A stretch of 64,000 bases of DNA, from assembly GCF_014805685.1 (NCBI RefSeq), contig NC_060887.1:33521963-33585962 (forward strand), read 5' to 3'. Below the pieces are notes generated by a model. It was not told where the DNA came from and ran no database searches. It saw only the letters and a list, made by a program, of their open reading frames with translations. Every line of letters begins with the position of its first letter. Positions within the stretch are counted from its first letter, which is position 1. A program made the position numbers and the translations under genes. The stretch comes from Silurus meridionalis (lineage: Eukaryota; Chordata; Actinopteri; Siluriformes; Siluridae). Positions 1-9,651 of this stretch are shown in pieces.

Positions 1-56
<56 letters not shown>

Positions 57-72
57 GTCTGTCGGTCTGTCG

Positions 73-108
<36 letters not shown>
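1..108. repeat. ATCT/GTCT tetranucleotide microsatellite
   Basis: A pure run of ATCT units passes into GTCT/GGTCT units. On the other strand this is GATA/GACA, the same pair of motifs as the array at 30133-30264. The array is cut by the window start, so its full length is unknown. Confidence 0.97.
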
Positions 109-563
109 GACACATGTGTCCTTGGTGTTAATTATGTATGTAACAAAGCTCCTGTTAGTAATCTGGATAAAGCTGCTACACCATAATGCTTTGGTGCACA
201 TAAACAACTATTAAGGTTATAAAAAATAAAAGAAACAAACAGCCAAGTTAATATTACTGTAAAACAAAACAAAAGTATCAGTTAAAGCTGTCTTCTATTA
301 TGTAAACATTGTTACCAAACATTATTTTAAAATTAAAATGTCAAATCCTGAGTGCAAGTAGCCCATTTGGGAACATTTTAGCTCTTGAAATAAAGTTCTC
401 TCTGAAGTTGCTAAAATCAAACTAGGTACCTAGTTTACTTGTTTGCTGTCTTCTTGGAAGTTCTTATCATCTAAAAACCATTAACAAAATTCTATTTTTT
501 TTTACTACTATGAAATGCAATCTGTAACATTAAAGAAAATGAGTAGTTTTAGCTACTAAGCTT
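109..563. other. AT-rich non-coding DNA, nothing recognised
   Basis: No long open frame, no repeat family I recognise and no splice-flanked coding stretch. It separates the microsatellite from the SINE tail. Confidence 0.6.
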
Positions 564-663
564 TATTTGTCGTTTACATTTATTGCATTAGGTAGATACC
601 ACGATCTACAATGACTTACATGTATTTAATTTAAACAGTAAAGCAGTTGAGGGTTGAAGGCTA
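564..663 (-). repeat. SINE 3'-tail fragment (family 2)
   Basis: The stretch beginning GTTTACATTTATTGCATTAG and continuing to TGACTTACAT resembles, in reverse, the 3' part of the SINE at 40880-41070 (…TGCTAAATGCCAGAAAATGTAAATG). Only the tail is present and it is diverged. It abuts the DIRS element that starts near 664. Confidence 0.5.
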
Positions 664-815
664 AGGAAAGGAACTCAAGCTGCGTTACAATGCTTTAGGA
701 ACGCCCCATGTTGTCCATGCTCTGAAATAATGTGTGTAATCGGTCAAAATTGGACATAGGCCATCACCGGCTGGGTGAGGTCACGACCAGGAAGTATAAA
801 ACGCACATGGAGTAA
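664..815 (+). repeat. DIRS copy 1 left inverted terminal repeat
   Basis: Matches, as reverse complement, the right terminus at 3995-4165. It also matches the element's own 5' end in copy 2 (minus strand, 9802 down to 9652). It starts near GGAAAGGAACTCAAGCTGCG, which aligns with the copy 2 5' end. Confidence 0.75.
776..801 (+). promoter_or_regulatory. Putative DIRS promoter in the ITR: CRE-like site plus TATA box
   Basis: TGAGGTCA (776-783) is followed 11 bp later by TATAAAA (795-801). The other three ITRs have an intact TGACGTCA: 4023-4030, 8441-8448 and 9680-9687. Each lies a similar distance from a TATAAAA or its degraded form. A CREB/ATF-type palindrome next to a TATA box in an ITR is a plausible internal promoter. 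Activity is inferred. Confidence 0.45.
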
Positions 816-919
816 ACCCAGCTTCTGCTTGTTCATGAAGCGCTCTGTGTATATGTGTCTATTGTCTGTCAATTGTTTGCCAGGAAAAAAGACAAAAGAA
901 AATTAAAGCAAGCAGGAAG

Positions 920-2030
920 GTGAAGCACACTTTCCGGCTGAGCGTTCCTCCCTGCCCCCGCTATATTTCGGGGGGGATACGCACAGCTTGTGTGTGGCTT
1001 GCTTGGAAGCAGAGCATGCTAAGTCGGTTGTCGAGAGAGTGCCGACTGCAAACACTGTGCTTGTATGTCTCTGCATTCACTGCACGCTGGTCACTCTTTG
1101 CAGAGGGTCCCCTTACTCCTTGCGGTTTTGGCCCCACTCTCGCCAAGGCGAGTGGCCTGCCAGTTCTTGGGGTTCGCAGATGGACCTTGCAGAGGGTTTT
1201 AAGATGGGCTTGTCACTATTTCCAACCTCATCTGCACAGTCCAGCACTCGTTTGGAGGCTTCAGAAGCACGCCTTTCGGCGGTTTCTTCCCCCTGTGATG
1301 AGGGCATGCAGCTCCGCCTATCTTCCTCCAAGGGAGGGGGGGGGTCCTCTGCGACACTGAGGTTGAGGAGCTAATGAAGGTTGTAACCCGCACCGTTGCC
1401 AAGCTCGATATAACTTGGCCGGCTCATGAGCAGAAACTCCCTTCGTTTAGTAAGCTGGACGAGCGCTTTCTGACACCAGTGTCGCAACCTCTACGTCGGG
1501 GTCTTCTGCTCTTTCCTGACCTGCACACTGAGGCGTCCAGGTCCTGGGCAAAGTTTTTTTTTTGGCTTGCTTTCTTATCCAGAGATTGGTATTGTACTCA
1601 CACGTCATGGGGCTGAAAGAACAGGGGTATGGAGCGATGACACAGGTTGAAGAGAGGCTAGCTAGCTAGCTTTTCCATTGCTTTTTCCCTCAATGCCCTA
1701 ACATTACCCACAAAGCCCCTTCATAAAACATTGAAGCTTGTGGGTAAGGCTTAAGCCTCAATCAGTCAAGCCGCTGAGTCCCTGCAAACTATGGCGGTGC
1801 TGCAGGTGTATCAAGCTGACCTGCTGCATGAGCTGGATGTGGGAGGTGCCTTGAGCAGGCAGTTTCAAGAGCTCCACGGTACGCCGGATGCCATTGGCCA
1901 GTCCATGTCTCCACAGAGAGGCACCTTTGGGTCACCCTCTTAGACATGTCTAACAGGGACAGGGCTGTGCTGCTTGACGCCCCACTCACGCCTCAAGCGC
2001 AACCCACAACCTCATATTGGGGTGCACGAG
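920..2030 (+). pseudogene. DIRS copy 1 gag-like ORF1, broken
   Basis: Several frames must be combined. Frame pieces include a Cys-rich motif CVACLEAEHAKSVVE near 988-1035, an acidic/serine-rich tract around 1300-1350, then KLDITWPAHEQK and SKLDERFLTP (1395-1476). They continue with AVLQVYQADLLHELD (about 1794-1838) and a segment resembling RDRAVLLDAPLTP near 1955-1990. These resemble the DIRS1-type ORF1 (gag-like nucleic-acid-binding protein). Frameshifts near 1365, 1560-1620 and 1940 make it non-functional. The same motifs occur in copy 2 on the minus strand. Confidence 0.7.
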
Positions 2031-2280
2031 AGCGAAGCGTTGCGTCTCGCACTCCCTCTGTAAGGGATACTGCTGTCATTTTCAACAAGAGTGCTTAGAC
2101 TAAAAAGTCCAGACATAGGATGTTCTGGGGATCTGTCCGTGAAGGGGCATATTGCACCACATTACCCGGCAGCTCAAGTAAGCATCCTTCTCGGTTTTCA
2201 CCCGGTCTTGTAGTGGTCCCCCTTGGAGCCTCCTAGAGCCGCTTCAGGGCACTGCCCAGCCCTAGGCACACCAGAGGTCA

Positions 2281-2446
2281 GTCTTGAGAGACTCATACCC
2301 CTGAAGAGACTACCTGGCAGCCTGGAAAGCTCTGCAGACTTGTGTCAGTGGGTTCTGTGAACTGTAGAACAAGGCTTTTTGATTTAATTCGGTTCTCTTC
2401 CGCCCCGTTTTGTTAGGGTCTTTCCCACTCTGGTGGAAACCGAGCA
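2281..2446 (+). pseudogene. DIRS copy 1 reverse transcriptase N-terminus, truncated
   Basis: The frame contains SLERLIPLKRLPG, then QWVL, a stop, TVEQGFLI, a second stop, and FGSLPPRF…VFPTLVETEQ. This pattern (ERL-P-L…QWVL-TVE-G-IQFG-PPRF…FPTLV) is characteristic of the start of DIRS-type RT. Two in-frame stops are present. The catalytic core is absent because the sequence passes at about 2441-2447 into a LINE 3' end on the opposite strand. Confidence 0.65.
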
Positions 2447-3223
2447 AGTCAAGTCAAGAGGCTTTTATTGTCATTTCTACCATATGCAGTGGTACACAAT
2501 ACACAGTGAAAAGGAGGCAACATTCCTCCAGAACCCTGGTGCTACACGAAACAACATAGAGCTACAACAAACAACATCAAGCTACATAAAGTGCATTGAG
2601 TGCAACCTAGTGCAAACAGTGCAGACAAAAAACAGTACAGACAGACAACACAAGACAGTGTGGGAAAATACACATAACACAAAATAGCACCGACCAGTAG
2701 ACCTATTGTATACTCTGAATATACAGTACTGTACAAAGAGGATTATAAAAGACTATGAATAATGTGTATATGTGAACAAACACAATGCAGTGCAAGAACA
2801 GCAGTGGCAGCTTTCAAGAGGTGCAAAAAACAGCATGTAAGTGGTATAATATGGTTAAGTATAAATAATAAGTAAATGGTGGTGGAATAGATTAAGATGA
2901 GTAATGAGTGTGTGTTGAGTTTAGGTTGTACAGTTCAGTAACACACAGTTGAGTGAGCGTGTTTAGTTTAGTGTTGAAAAGCCTGATTGCTTGCGAGAAA
3001 AAGCTGTTGCAAAGTCTGTATGTGGCTGCCCGAATGCTTTGGTATCGCTTTCCGGTGTGTGAAGTTGTCCACAATGCTGTTGGCTTTGCAGGTGCAGCAT
3101 GTGGTGTAAATGTCTGTGATGGAGGGAAGAGAGACTCCAATGATCTCAGCTGTCTTTACCACCCTCTATAGGGTCTTGCAATCCGAGACAGTGCAGTTCC
3201 CAAACCAGGCAGTGATGCATCCC
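2441..3223 (-). mobile_element. Rex1/CR1-like LINE, 5'-truncated 3' end, inside DIRS copy 1
   Basis: On the minus strand the fragment begins near 3223 with CITAWFGNCTVSD-like coding sequence. It continues with KTAEIIGVSLPSITDIYTT (ending near 3105), then CKANSIVDN and IPKHSGSHIQTLQQLF. It runs into a 3' UTR and ends in GACTTGACTTG tandem units at 2452-2441. The same C-terminal region and tail occur in the longer + copy at 26383-28516 and in the tail at 22345-22857. One frameshift lies between SIVDN and the following block. Its position at the edge of a deletion in DIRS copy 1 suggests insertion and deletion were linked or sequential. Confidence 0.8.
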
Positions 3224-3852
3224 TCGATGTCCCCCGAGGGGGCACAACTCCGATGTTCTGGTCTCTCCACCAAAGTGGTAGAGACCATTCTCCACTCCAG
3301 AGTTCCCTCCACGAAGAGGCCGTATGCTAGGAGATGGTGCTTGTTTTGCTACAGTTCTCTGTGGAGTGTGGGGGAGTGGTAGCTCCAGCGGTTAAGGCGC
3401 TGGGTTACCGATCGGAAGGTCGGGGGTTCAAGCCCCGGTATCGCCAAGCTTCCACTCTTGGGCCCTTGAGCAAGGCCCTTAACCCTCTATGCTCCAGGGG
3501 CGCCGTATCATGGCTGACCCCAGCTCCTAAGCAAGCTGGGATATTCGAAGAACAAATTTCACTGTGCTGTAATGTATATGTGACAAATAAAGGCTAATCT
3601 ATTCTATTCTATTCTATGTGGAGAGGCGTCCCTGCTAATAAGCAGACCTTGAGCAGATGGATCATTAATGCCATCGCATTCTCTTATGAGTCCTCTGGTT
3701 TCCCCACTCCATTCGTGGAAGACATCTGCAACACTGTGGGCTGGTCCACCCAGCTGCTGGTCCACCCCTTTGCCCGGCCACTCCTGGCCCCTCTGTCCTT
3801 TGACCTAGCTGTGCCCATACACACTAGTCAGGGACTGGTCAGTCTGGCTTGA
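3224..3852 (+). pseudogene. DIRS copy 1 tyrosine recombinase, deleted and SINE-interrupted
   Basis: Before the SINE, the frame gives CSGLSTKVVETILHSRVPST, then YARRWCLFCYSSLW, which looks like the N-terminal core-binding (SAM-like) part of a DIRS tyrosine recombinase. After the SINE it gives GVPANKQTLSRWIINAIAF…, then EDICNTVGWST, the recognisable C-terminal catalytic-domain end. The HSTRG-type block containing catalytic His and Arg is missing between TPF and EDIC. The tyrosine-bearing FVRFY-type motif is not recognisable after GWST. A larger segment is also absent between the two halves. The protein cannot be active. Excising the SINE and one 7-bp repeat would reconnect the frame at the codons for LW/RG. 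Confidence 0.72.
3367..3616 (+). mobile_element. tRNA-derived SINE (family 1), full length
   Basis: The head has a polymerase III A-box-like TGGTAGCTCCAGCGGTTAAGG and B-box-like GGTTCAAGCCCC, as in tRNA-derived SINEs. The body is followed by the tail TGACAAATAAAGGCT and (ATTCT)n. It is flanked by a possible 7-bp target duplication TGTGGAG (3360-3366 and 3617-3623) and interrupts the DIRS recombinase frame. Other copies of the family are at 5059-5250, 39885-40085 and 49600-49733 (minus). Confidence 0.85.
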
Positions 3853-3994
3853 TTGGACACTCGTTCCCAAAGTGTTGCGACGCAGCTCGAGTTCCTGAAA
3901 GGGAACGTCTCTAGGTTATGTATGTGTCTTTGCCACACTGCCGGCATCCCTGTAGCGCTTCCTTCTCTTTTACAGAAGCTGGCCCCGGTTTCAG

Positions 3995-4165
3995 TCCATA
4001 TTCATTTTATACTTCCTGGTTTTGACGTCACCCCGCCCGTGTCCAATTTTGACTGATTACACACATTATTTCAGCGCGAAGAAAACACGGTCTCCAAAGT
4101 GTTTAGACGCAGCGTCTCGTTCCCTCACCCTCTACTAGGGTTACATTGGTAACCTAGAGACATTC
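3995..4165 (-). repeat. DIRS copy 1 right inverted terminal repeat
   Basis: Reverse complement of the left end, with intact TGACGTCA at 4023-4030. It carries an extra outer stretch (AGGGTTACATTGGTAACC…AGAGACATTC, to 4165) that the left end lacks. The equivalent outer stretch is at 8295-8325 in copy 2. Such unequal ITR ends are a DIRS hallmark. Confidence 0.7.
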
Positions 4166-5058
4166 TTGCTGGATTATTGCACCAACTTACTTTCTGGACC
4201 TTTAATGCAGCAGCCAGATTTCTTCCTAGATTACCTATATCATTTTCACATTACTTTAGCTGCCAGCAATATTTCACATTGATGGCAAATATTATGCTAT
4301 AAAGAACCTAATGTTTCAAGCAAAAAGTGCAGTCTTTTTATCAGTACCCAGAATAAAAAGACTAAAGCAAGGAGTGGAGCTTTTTCCTACAAAGCGCTGC
4401 AGTTACATTAGGCAGGACATAGACACAGCCTTACTAATTATGTATACATTGAGACCTGATAAAATCTGATGAAGTCTCACCAATGCTTTGTTGGATAATC
4501 TCAGAGCATTGTCTTATTCATAAGATTATTAAATTCTTACAAATCTCCCGAAGATATGCATCTAAGAATTGCTGCTGTAACTCTGGAGTCTCACTTTTGA
4601 TCTTAATTACGATCATGCTGGAAACACAATTTATTGTTTGTCTTTTACACTAATATAATGTAATCATTTATCATATAATATTAATATAATAATTTGATGT
4701 CACCAAAAAGAAAGTGGGGTTAGCTTTTGAGTATTTTAAAAATGTTTCTTCATGTCATCTAAATAAGTTATTCCTCACCACTCTCACACCATCTCTGACT
4801 GGTTCATTGGGAATAATTATCAATATCCAAATTTATGTAAAGCTGCTTTGTGGTGGATTTTGTGTTTAAAAGGTCTGTTTAAAATAAATAAATAAATAAC
4901 TTCTACCTTTCTACAAATACTTTGTTGCATATTTTGACAAGCAATAAAACAGAGCGTATTTATTATCACAGGACACAAAAAAGCCAAAAAATGAAATGAA
5001 ATCACAATGAAAGAAAAATAAATTAAATTGTTGTTATACATTGTCTTTAACAAGTATA
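4166..5058. other. AT-rich non-coding DNA, nothing recognised
   Basis: Only short frames, all without family resemblance. A short block around 4835-4870 (AAAGCTGCTTTGTGGTGG) vaguely recalls the interspersed repeat seen at 24480-24735, but I cannot support it as a copy. Confidence 0.5.
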
Positions 5059-5250
5059 AGAAGTAGTAGCACACTGGTTAAGGCTCTGGGTTGGTGGGCG
5101 GAATTTCAGGCATTCAAGCCCCAGTATTGTCAAGCTGCAAAGCTTGTACCCTTGAGTAAGGCCCTTAACCAGCCTTACCATGGCTGATAGTCTGCTCTGG
5201 CTTTTGCTTTCTAACATCGCTGGTATATGCAAAAAAAAAAAATAATAAAA
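5059..5250 (+). mobile_element. tRNA-derived SINE (family 1), diverged and shortened
   Basis: Head GTAGCACACTGGTTAAGGCT and B-box-like CATTCAAGCCCCAGT match the copy at 3367-3616. So does the conserved body phrase ACCCTTGAGTAAGGCCCTTAA (5149-5169). The 3' half is reduced and ends in an A-rich tail near 5231-5250. Confidence 0.8.
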
Positions 5251-6470
5251 ATGTGTTTAATGTACATGTAAAAAGCACCCTTTTTGATTTCTCAAAAAAA
5301 TGTTGTGCTGATTAGAAAATGCAACTATTTTTGTACATGTAACATCTATTGTATTATACTAAGAAAAAATTTAATAAATGAGCATGGTGCAATATTAATT
5401 GTCATGACAGAAAAGACATTAAATATTCATTTGATCTATCAGTAAAACTGCATTAGCCATCACCCATTAATAGATATTAACCCTCTTCACTGATAACTCA
5501 TGCTCTGCTGGTTCATTAACTAGACTATTTCCTTATCTGAGTTTGCGGGTCATTGTTGTTTCATATTAAACCTACAATTACCCTTAAAAAAAAAAAAAAA
5601 AAAGATTCTGCAAACCAGATGTAGTCAGCAAAGGTCTTTGGACACAAATACGCCTTCCAATAAATCATCGGCATCAGCGGCCGTACGGCTTAAGACAGAA
5701 TGACGCAGGCAGATTGGTTGCTGTTGGGACAATGCAAGAAGAATAGTAGTTCACAGAAACCATAAACCTGATGAGAAACCATGGCTTTAATACAAGATCT
5801 CTAAATCAGAGGTAGACAGTGAGAGGATTTTTCAGGCTCAGGCTCAGACGATGACTGTAGAATGTCTGAATGAAGGGCGAGAAGGCAGTACAAAGAAAAA
5901 GAGTGAGTAAGCAAATTCTAAGTGACGCCTCTCTCAAGTGGAGTGTCTTGAATCATTTAAACAAAATTACTTTCTACAACATTAAACTAGAGAACTTACC
6001 TCAGAGCTCTTCAGTCATAGACACCATAAAAAATACACAGAACCAATATTGCAAGGGAGCTGGGTGTTTTTTTTGTCTTTGGGGGCTTTGCATTTCTCTT
6101 TCACAAACAAACACACACATATACACACAAGAATCACATAATAAATACGACACGGTGCACATAAAACTTGCTTACGGCAGCTGTGTAGAGTTTTTCCTCG
6201 CATGCTGGGACGTGTAAACTTCTAAAGAAAAGTGGACGAATCTAAGGAATGTTAAAAATTTCTCAGGCCTTGAAGTGGATTTATTTTCCAATGTAACAAG
6301 TAACAATTAAAAGCTACTTGATAAATTTGACAAAAAATAACAACCTCAAAGTCATAAAACCTTTGTTTCAATAATTGAAATAAAAAAAAAAGTGTCTTCC
6401 AGAAAAGTGTCAAAATTTTGTACTTTTTTTTTTAAATTTTATTTTAAAGAGCACATGTTTACTTCCTTAG

Positions 6471-6471
<1 letters not shown>
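5251..6471. other. Non-coding DNA; short GC-rich block near 5650
   Basis: Mostly AT-rich. The 5640-5770 segment is more complex (GGCATCAGCGGCCGTACGGC at 5669-5688, then TGACGCAGGCAGATTGGTTG) and matches no repeat elsewhere in the window. It may be a conserved element. A short frame at 5870-6217 has no recognisable family. Confidence 0.45.
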
Positions 6472-6552
<81 letters not shown>

Positions 6553-6567
6553 ATTATTATTATTATA
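6472..6567. repeat. (AT)n followed by (ATT)n microsatellite
   Basis: About 77 bp of uninterrupted AT dinucleotides, then six or so ATT units. An open frame of repeated Ile/Tyr across it is an artefact. Confidence 0.97.
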
Positions 6568-6579
6568 TCATATATGATA

Positions 6580-6850
6580 CGATTTGTGAGTAAGACCAAA
6601 AATAAGAGAATTACAATAATCGATACAGGAGGTAACAAGACTATGAACTATGATAGCAGTAACATGGTGAGTGGGGAAAGGATGATGATAGTTGATATTA
6701 CGTAGATGAAATACGCAGGCCAAGTGATGTTATTAATGTATGTGATTTAAATGACAGTGCATTGTCTCTGAGGACTCCCAAACCTTTAACCTGAGTAGAA
6801 GGGGAAACAAAACATTTGTCAGTTAAAATGGAATAACTATTAATTTTAGA
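6580..6850. repeat. Possible unclassified interspersed repeat
   Basis: The phrases AATAAGAGAATTACAATAATCGATAC…, GGTAACAAGACTATGAACTATGATAGCAGTAAC, and later GGACTCCCAAACCTTTAACC recall a diverged teleost interspersed sequence. I have no second copy in this window, so this is recollection of style only. Confidence 0.25.
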
Positions 6851-6889
6851 TAAAAAGATATTAAACTAATTAGATGGCTGGCTTTAAAA

Positions 6890-7348
6890 TACAGATTGCA
6901 GCATTGCTTTAGCGGTTGCAGAAGTGGAAGGTGCGCTTGTCATATGCCGCACACAATTCGGTTTGCATGGCCATCGCCCCAGAAGGAAGCCACTTCTAAA
7001 GTTGGCTCACAAGAAACCCTGCAAACGCTTTGCTAAAGACAACCTGTCCAAGAGCATTAATTACTGGAAACTTGAGTGCTGCTGGTACTGGGGAGCTGCA
7101 GTTCAGGAGGATTAAGGCAGTGCTAGATAACAATGGTGCTCAACCAAAATATTGACACTTTGTTCACTTAGGGTGTACACACATTTGTTGCCAGTTATTT
7201 AGACAATAATTATAAATTTTTAGTGGACAGTAAATCTGTACTGCTATACAAGCTGCACATTGATTAAAGTTGAATTTTTACTTCTAAAGTATTGTCCCTT
7301 GAAAACATAAAATGTTTGCTGAAATGGTGTACTCACTTTTGTAAGATA

Positions 7349-7351
<3 letters not shown>
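6890..7351 (+). mobile_element. Tc1-like transposon remnant (internally deleted)
   Basis: A frame at about 6950-7065 reads FGLHGHRPRRKPLLKLAHKK…RFAKDNLSKSINYW. This matches the Tc1 transposase region (GLHGRRPRRTPLL…HKKARLQFAKDHL) between the DNA-binding domain and the first catalytic Asp. It stops before the DET motif. The sequence then jumps to a 3' untranslated end finishing with ACTCACTTTTGTAAGATACT, a typical Tc1 terminal style. It abuts a TA repeat at 7351. No matching left inverted repeat was found. Confidence 0.7.

Positions 7352-7382
<31 letters not shown>
7352..7382. repeat. (TA)n microsatellite at the Tc1 end
   Basis: About 15 TA units directly follow the Tc1 terminus. Because TA is the Tc1 target, the array may have grown from the target dinucleotide. 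Two partial repeats of CAGTGG(C/T)ATACTGGTG follow at 7384-7420. Confidence 0.95.
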
Positions 7383-7386
<4 letters not shown>

Positions 7387-7424
7387 TGGCATACTGGTGG
7401 TATACAGTGGTATACTGGTGTATA

Positions 7425-8112
7425 TATACACCAGTAGCGGGCCATACATTTGGTATCTAAGCCTACAGTGAGGATTTACCTGACTTAATCCAAATCTTAA
7501 TGCAACCACTATCAAGTAACAATTATAGAAAACATCAATCCTATTAAAAAAAAAAAACGCAATATAACAATGCGTGGCATTACAGAGAGAGAGGCATTTC
7601 ACATATGGAGGGTGAATACCATTTTACTAAATCAAGAAACCCAGTTAACACAACTCCAACCCTCTACACTACAACCGCAACTGTGCCACATACATCATCT
7701 GGAGCAGTTCAAAATCAATATATGTCTAATAACATGACAAAGACATTTAAATGTAAATAAAATACAACCTACTCACCAGAGAGGCATACCCAAATTTGCA
7801 TGGCTCCTTCGAGGCTGTAATCTGCTCATATTCACTGGTCTGGAGGTGGAGAACAAACCCTTTCCCGGGCTGAGACAAGCTAGCTAGCATCGGGGTTGGC
7901 CGACCTCTTCTCATGATGTCTAGCTTTTCTTAAAAATTTATTTTTAAGTATGTCCAAGACCAAATCAATTTCTCTTCCTCCGTAGGCATAAAAAAGTCTA
8001 ACTCAGATGTATTAATGTGTGCAGAGTGCTACAGACATGTTTGCCAGTCGAACTGTAACAGTTTCCCTTTGACTATCCAATCAGAGAATGGAAAAATGCT
8101 GATGTTCTTTTG
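7425..8112. mobile_element. Probable DNA-transposon terminal region, unclassified
   Basis: It begins CCAGTAGCGGGCCATACATT, resembling CAGTGGCGGGCC-type DNA-transposon ends. It then has a long non-coding stretch with phrases GGATTTACCTGACTTAATCC and CCAATCAGAGAATGG. No transposase motif is readable on either strand. It runs up to the RTE 5' end. The class assignment is inference. Confidence 0.35.
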
Positions 8113-8325
8113 GACCGCCACAGGTATAGTTAGCCAACAGGGTATCCGTGGAAATTGAGCTACTGGAGGAGAAGGAGTGGAAGACATCTACAGAGACCGG
8201 GAAGTGTAGGAGAGTGGAGGTTTGGGTTGGTACTTTAAATGTTGGTACTATGACTGGTAAAGGAAGAGGGTTAGCTGATATCATGGAGAGTAGAACGTCT
8301 CTAGGTTACGTACGTAACCCTAGTT

Positions 8326-8480
8326 CCCTAAAGGAACTAGACGCTGTGTCAAAACGCTTTGGGAATGAGCCTGAGTGTTCACGCTCTGAAATAATGCATG
8401 TAATCAGTCAGAAATTGGACGCTGGCCATCACTGGTGGGGTGACGTCACGACCAGAAAGTATAAAATGCATATGGAGTGA
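8326..8480 (-). repeat. DIRS copy 2 ITR (element 3' end)
   Basis: Reverse complement of 9652-9802, with shared blocks CTGAAATAAT, AATTGGAC, TGACGTCA (8441-8448) and TATAAAA (8460-8466). The outer 30 bp at 8295-8325 (…CTAGGTTACGTACGTAACCC…) is present only at this end. Confidence 0.85.
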
Positions 8481-8514
8481 GAAAAAAGGAAGCACTGCAG
8501 GGACGCCGGAGGTG

Positions 8515-8612
8515 TGGCATAAAGACGCAGGGTCTCGTTCCCTCCGGGAACTAGGGTTACATACGTAATCTAGAGACGTTCCCTTTCTAAACACTTTGGG
8601 AACGAGTGTCCA
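8515..8612. repeat. DIRS copy 2 internal complementary region
   Basis: Read on the minus strand, this stretch joins a sequence like the element's one outer end (CTCGTTCCCAAAGTGTTTAG…AAAGGGAACG) directly to one like the other outer end (GTCTCTAGATTACGTATG…CCTAGTTCC). A fused copy of both ends inside the element is the template that DIRS elements are thought to use to complete their ends and circularise. A shortened equivalent in copy 1 lies at about 3860-3935. Confidence 0.7.
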
Positions 8613-8639
8613 ATCACGCCAAACTGACTAGTCCCTGCC

Positions 8640-9571
8640 TAGTGTGTATCTGTCACAGCTAGAAGAGGACTGTAAACCAGATCCGCCATATGGCAAAGCT
8701 CATCAAAATGGCTGCCCAGCGCACCTCCCACATCCAACTAATGCAGCAAGTCAGCCTGATATGCCTGCAACACCGCCAAGGTGTGCAGGGAAGCATCGAC
8801 TTGACCTGCCGAAGCATAGGCTTTACCCACTGAGCGCTCATGTATTGCGTAGGGGCTTCATGGGTAGTGTCAGGGTCTTAAGGGAGGAGGCGATCCGGGA
8901 GAGAGATAGGTGTCAAACGGCATTGCCTCATAACCTGTTCTTTCTGCCCCATAATGTGGGAATACCCAGTGGAACTGGGGGTAAAGGGGCGGGGTGAAAA
9001 AGGCTTAACCGATGTGGAGGTTGTGACAGGTGTGTCAGAAATCGTTTATCTAATTTACTAGATGAAAGCACTTTCTGCTCATGAGCCGGCCAAGTGATAT
9101 CGAGCTTGGCAACGGCATGTGTCACAACCTCCATAAGCTCCCCAACTTTCGTATCGCAGAGAGCCCCCCTCCATTGGAGGAAGAGAGGCGGAGCTGCATT
9201 GTCTCGTCGCAGGGGGACGACTCTGCCGAAAGGCGTGCTTCCAAAGCCTGCGAACGAGCACTGGACCAAGCAGGTGAGGTTGGAGATAGGGACAAGCCCA
9301 TCTCGAAACCCTCAGCTGCAAACATCCAGAGCTGGCATGGCGCTCAGCCTTGGCAAAAGTGGGGACAGACCCACAAGGAGCTAGGGCACCCTTCTCGAAG
9401 AGTGCCTAGCGGGAGTGGAGCGAGGGCAAAGACATGCGTGATCACAGTCGACTCCCTCGAGAACCGACTTAGCAAGTGACACACAAGCTGTGTGTATTCC
9501 CCCGAAATATAGCGGTGGCAAGGAGGAGTGCACAGCGAAGAGTGTGCTTCACTTTTTTTGCTTGCTTTCAA
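8640..9571 (-). pseudogene. DIRS copy 2 gag-like ORF1, broken
   Basis: On the minus strand, PPCHRYISGEYTQL (near 9530) corresponds to PPCPRYISGGIRTA in copy 1. A block with LDITWPAHEQK, SSSKLDKRFLTHLSQPP (about 9112-9010) corresponds to copy 1 positions 1395-1480. The C-terminal part near 8650-8800 matches the QVYQADLLHELD region. At least two frameshifts are needed to link these, and nothing of RT follows. Confidence 0.7.
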
Positions 9572-9651
9572 TTTTTATTTTTTAATAAACAATCTGACAA
9601 ACAACACAACACACAGAGCGCTTCGTGAACAAACAGCTGGCACTGCCTCAA

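Larger units (their letters stand above)
664..4165 (+). mobile_element. DIRS1-like tyrosine-recombinase retrotransposon, copy 1 (internally deleted, with nested insertions)
   Basis: The termini at about 664-815 and 3995-4165 are imperfect inverted repeats of each other. Both share blocks reading, in 5' orientation, CTGAAATAAT, AATTGGAC, GGTCACGACCAGGAAGTATAAAA. Between them in the same orientation lie a degenerate gag-like frame (920-2030), the start of the reverse transcriptase frame (2281-2446) and pieces of a tyrosine recombinase (3224-3366 and 3617-3852). This order and the inverted termini are typical of the DIRS order. Most of RT, all of RNase H and much of the recombinase are missing. 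A Rex1-like LINE 3' end and a SINE occupy the gap. Element boundaries are judged by eye against the second copy (8295-9802) and may be off by a few bases. Confidence 0.82.

Noticed and set aside
3367..3440. tRNA gene on the basis of A- and B-box-like motifs
   Set aside because: The sequence continues into a SINE body and tail. The same arrangement recurs at several loci, and no cloverleaf acceptor stem pairing is evident.
6392..6577. Open frame rich in Ile-Tyr repeats
   Set aside because: Translation of an AT dinucleotide array.
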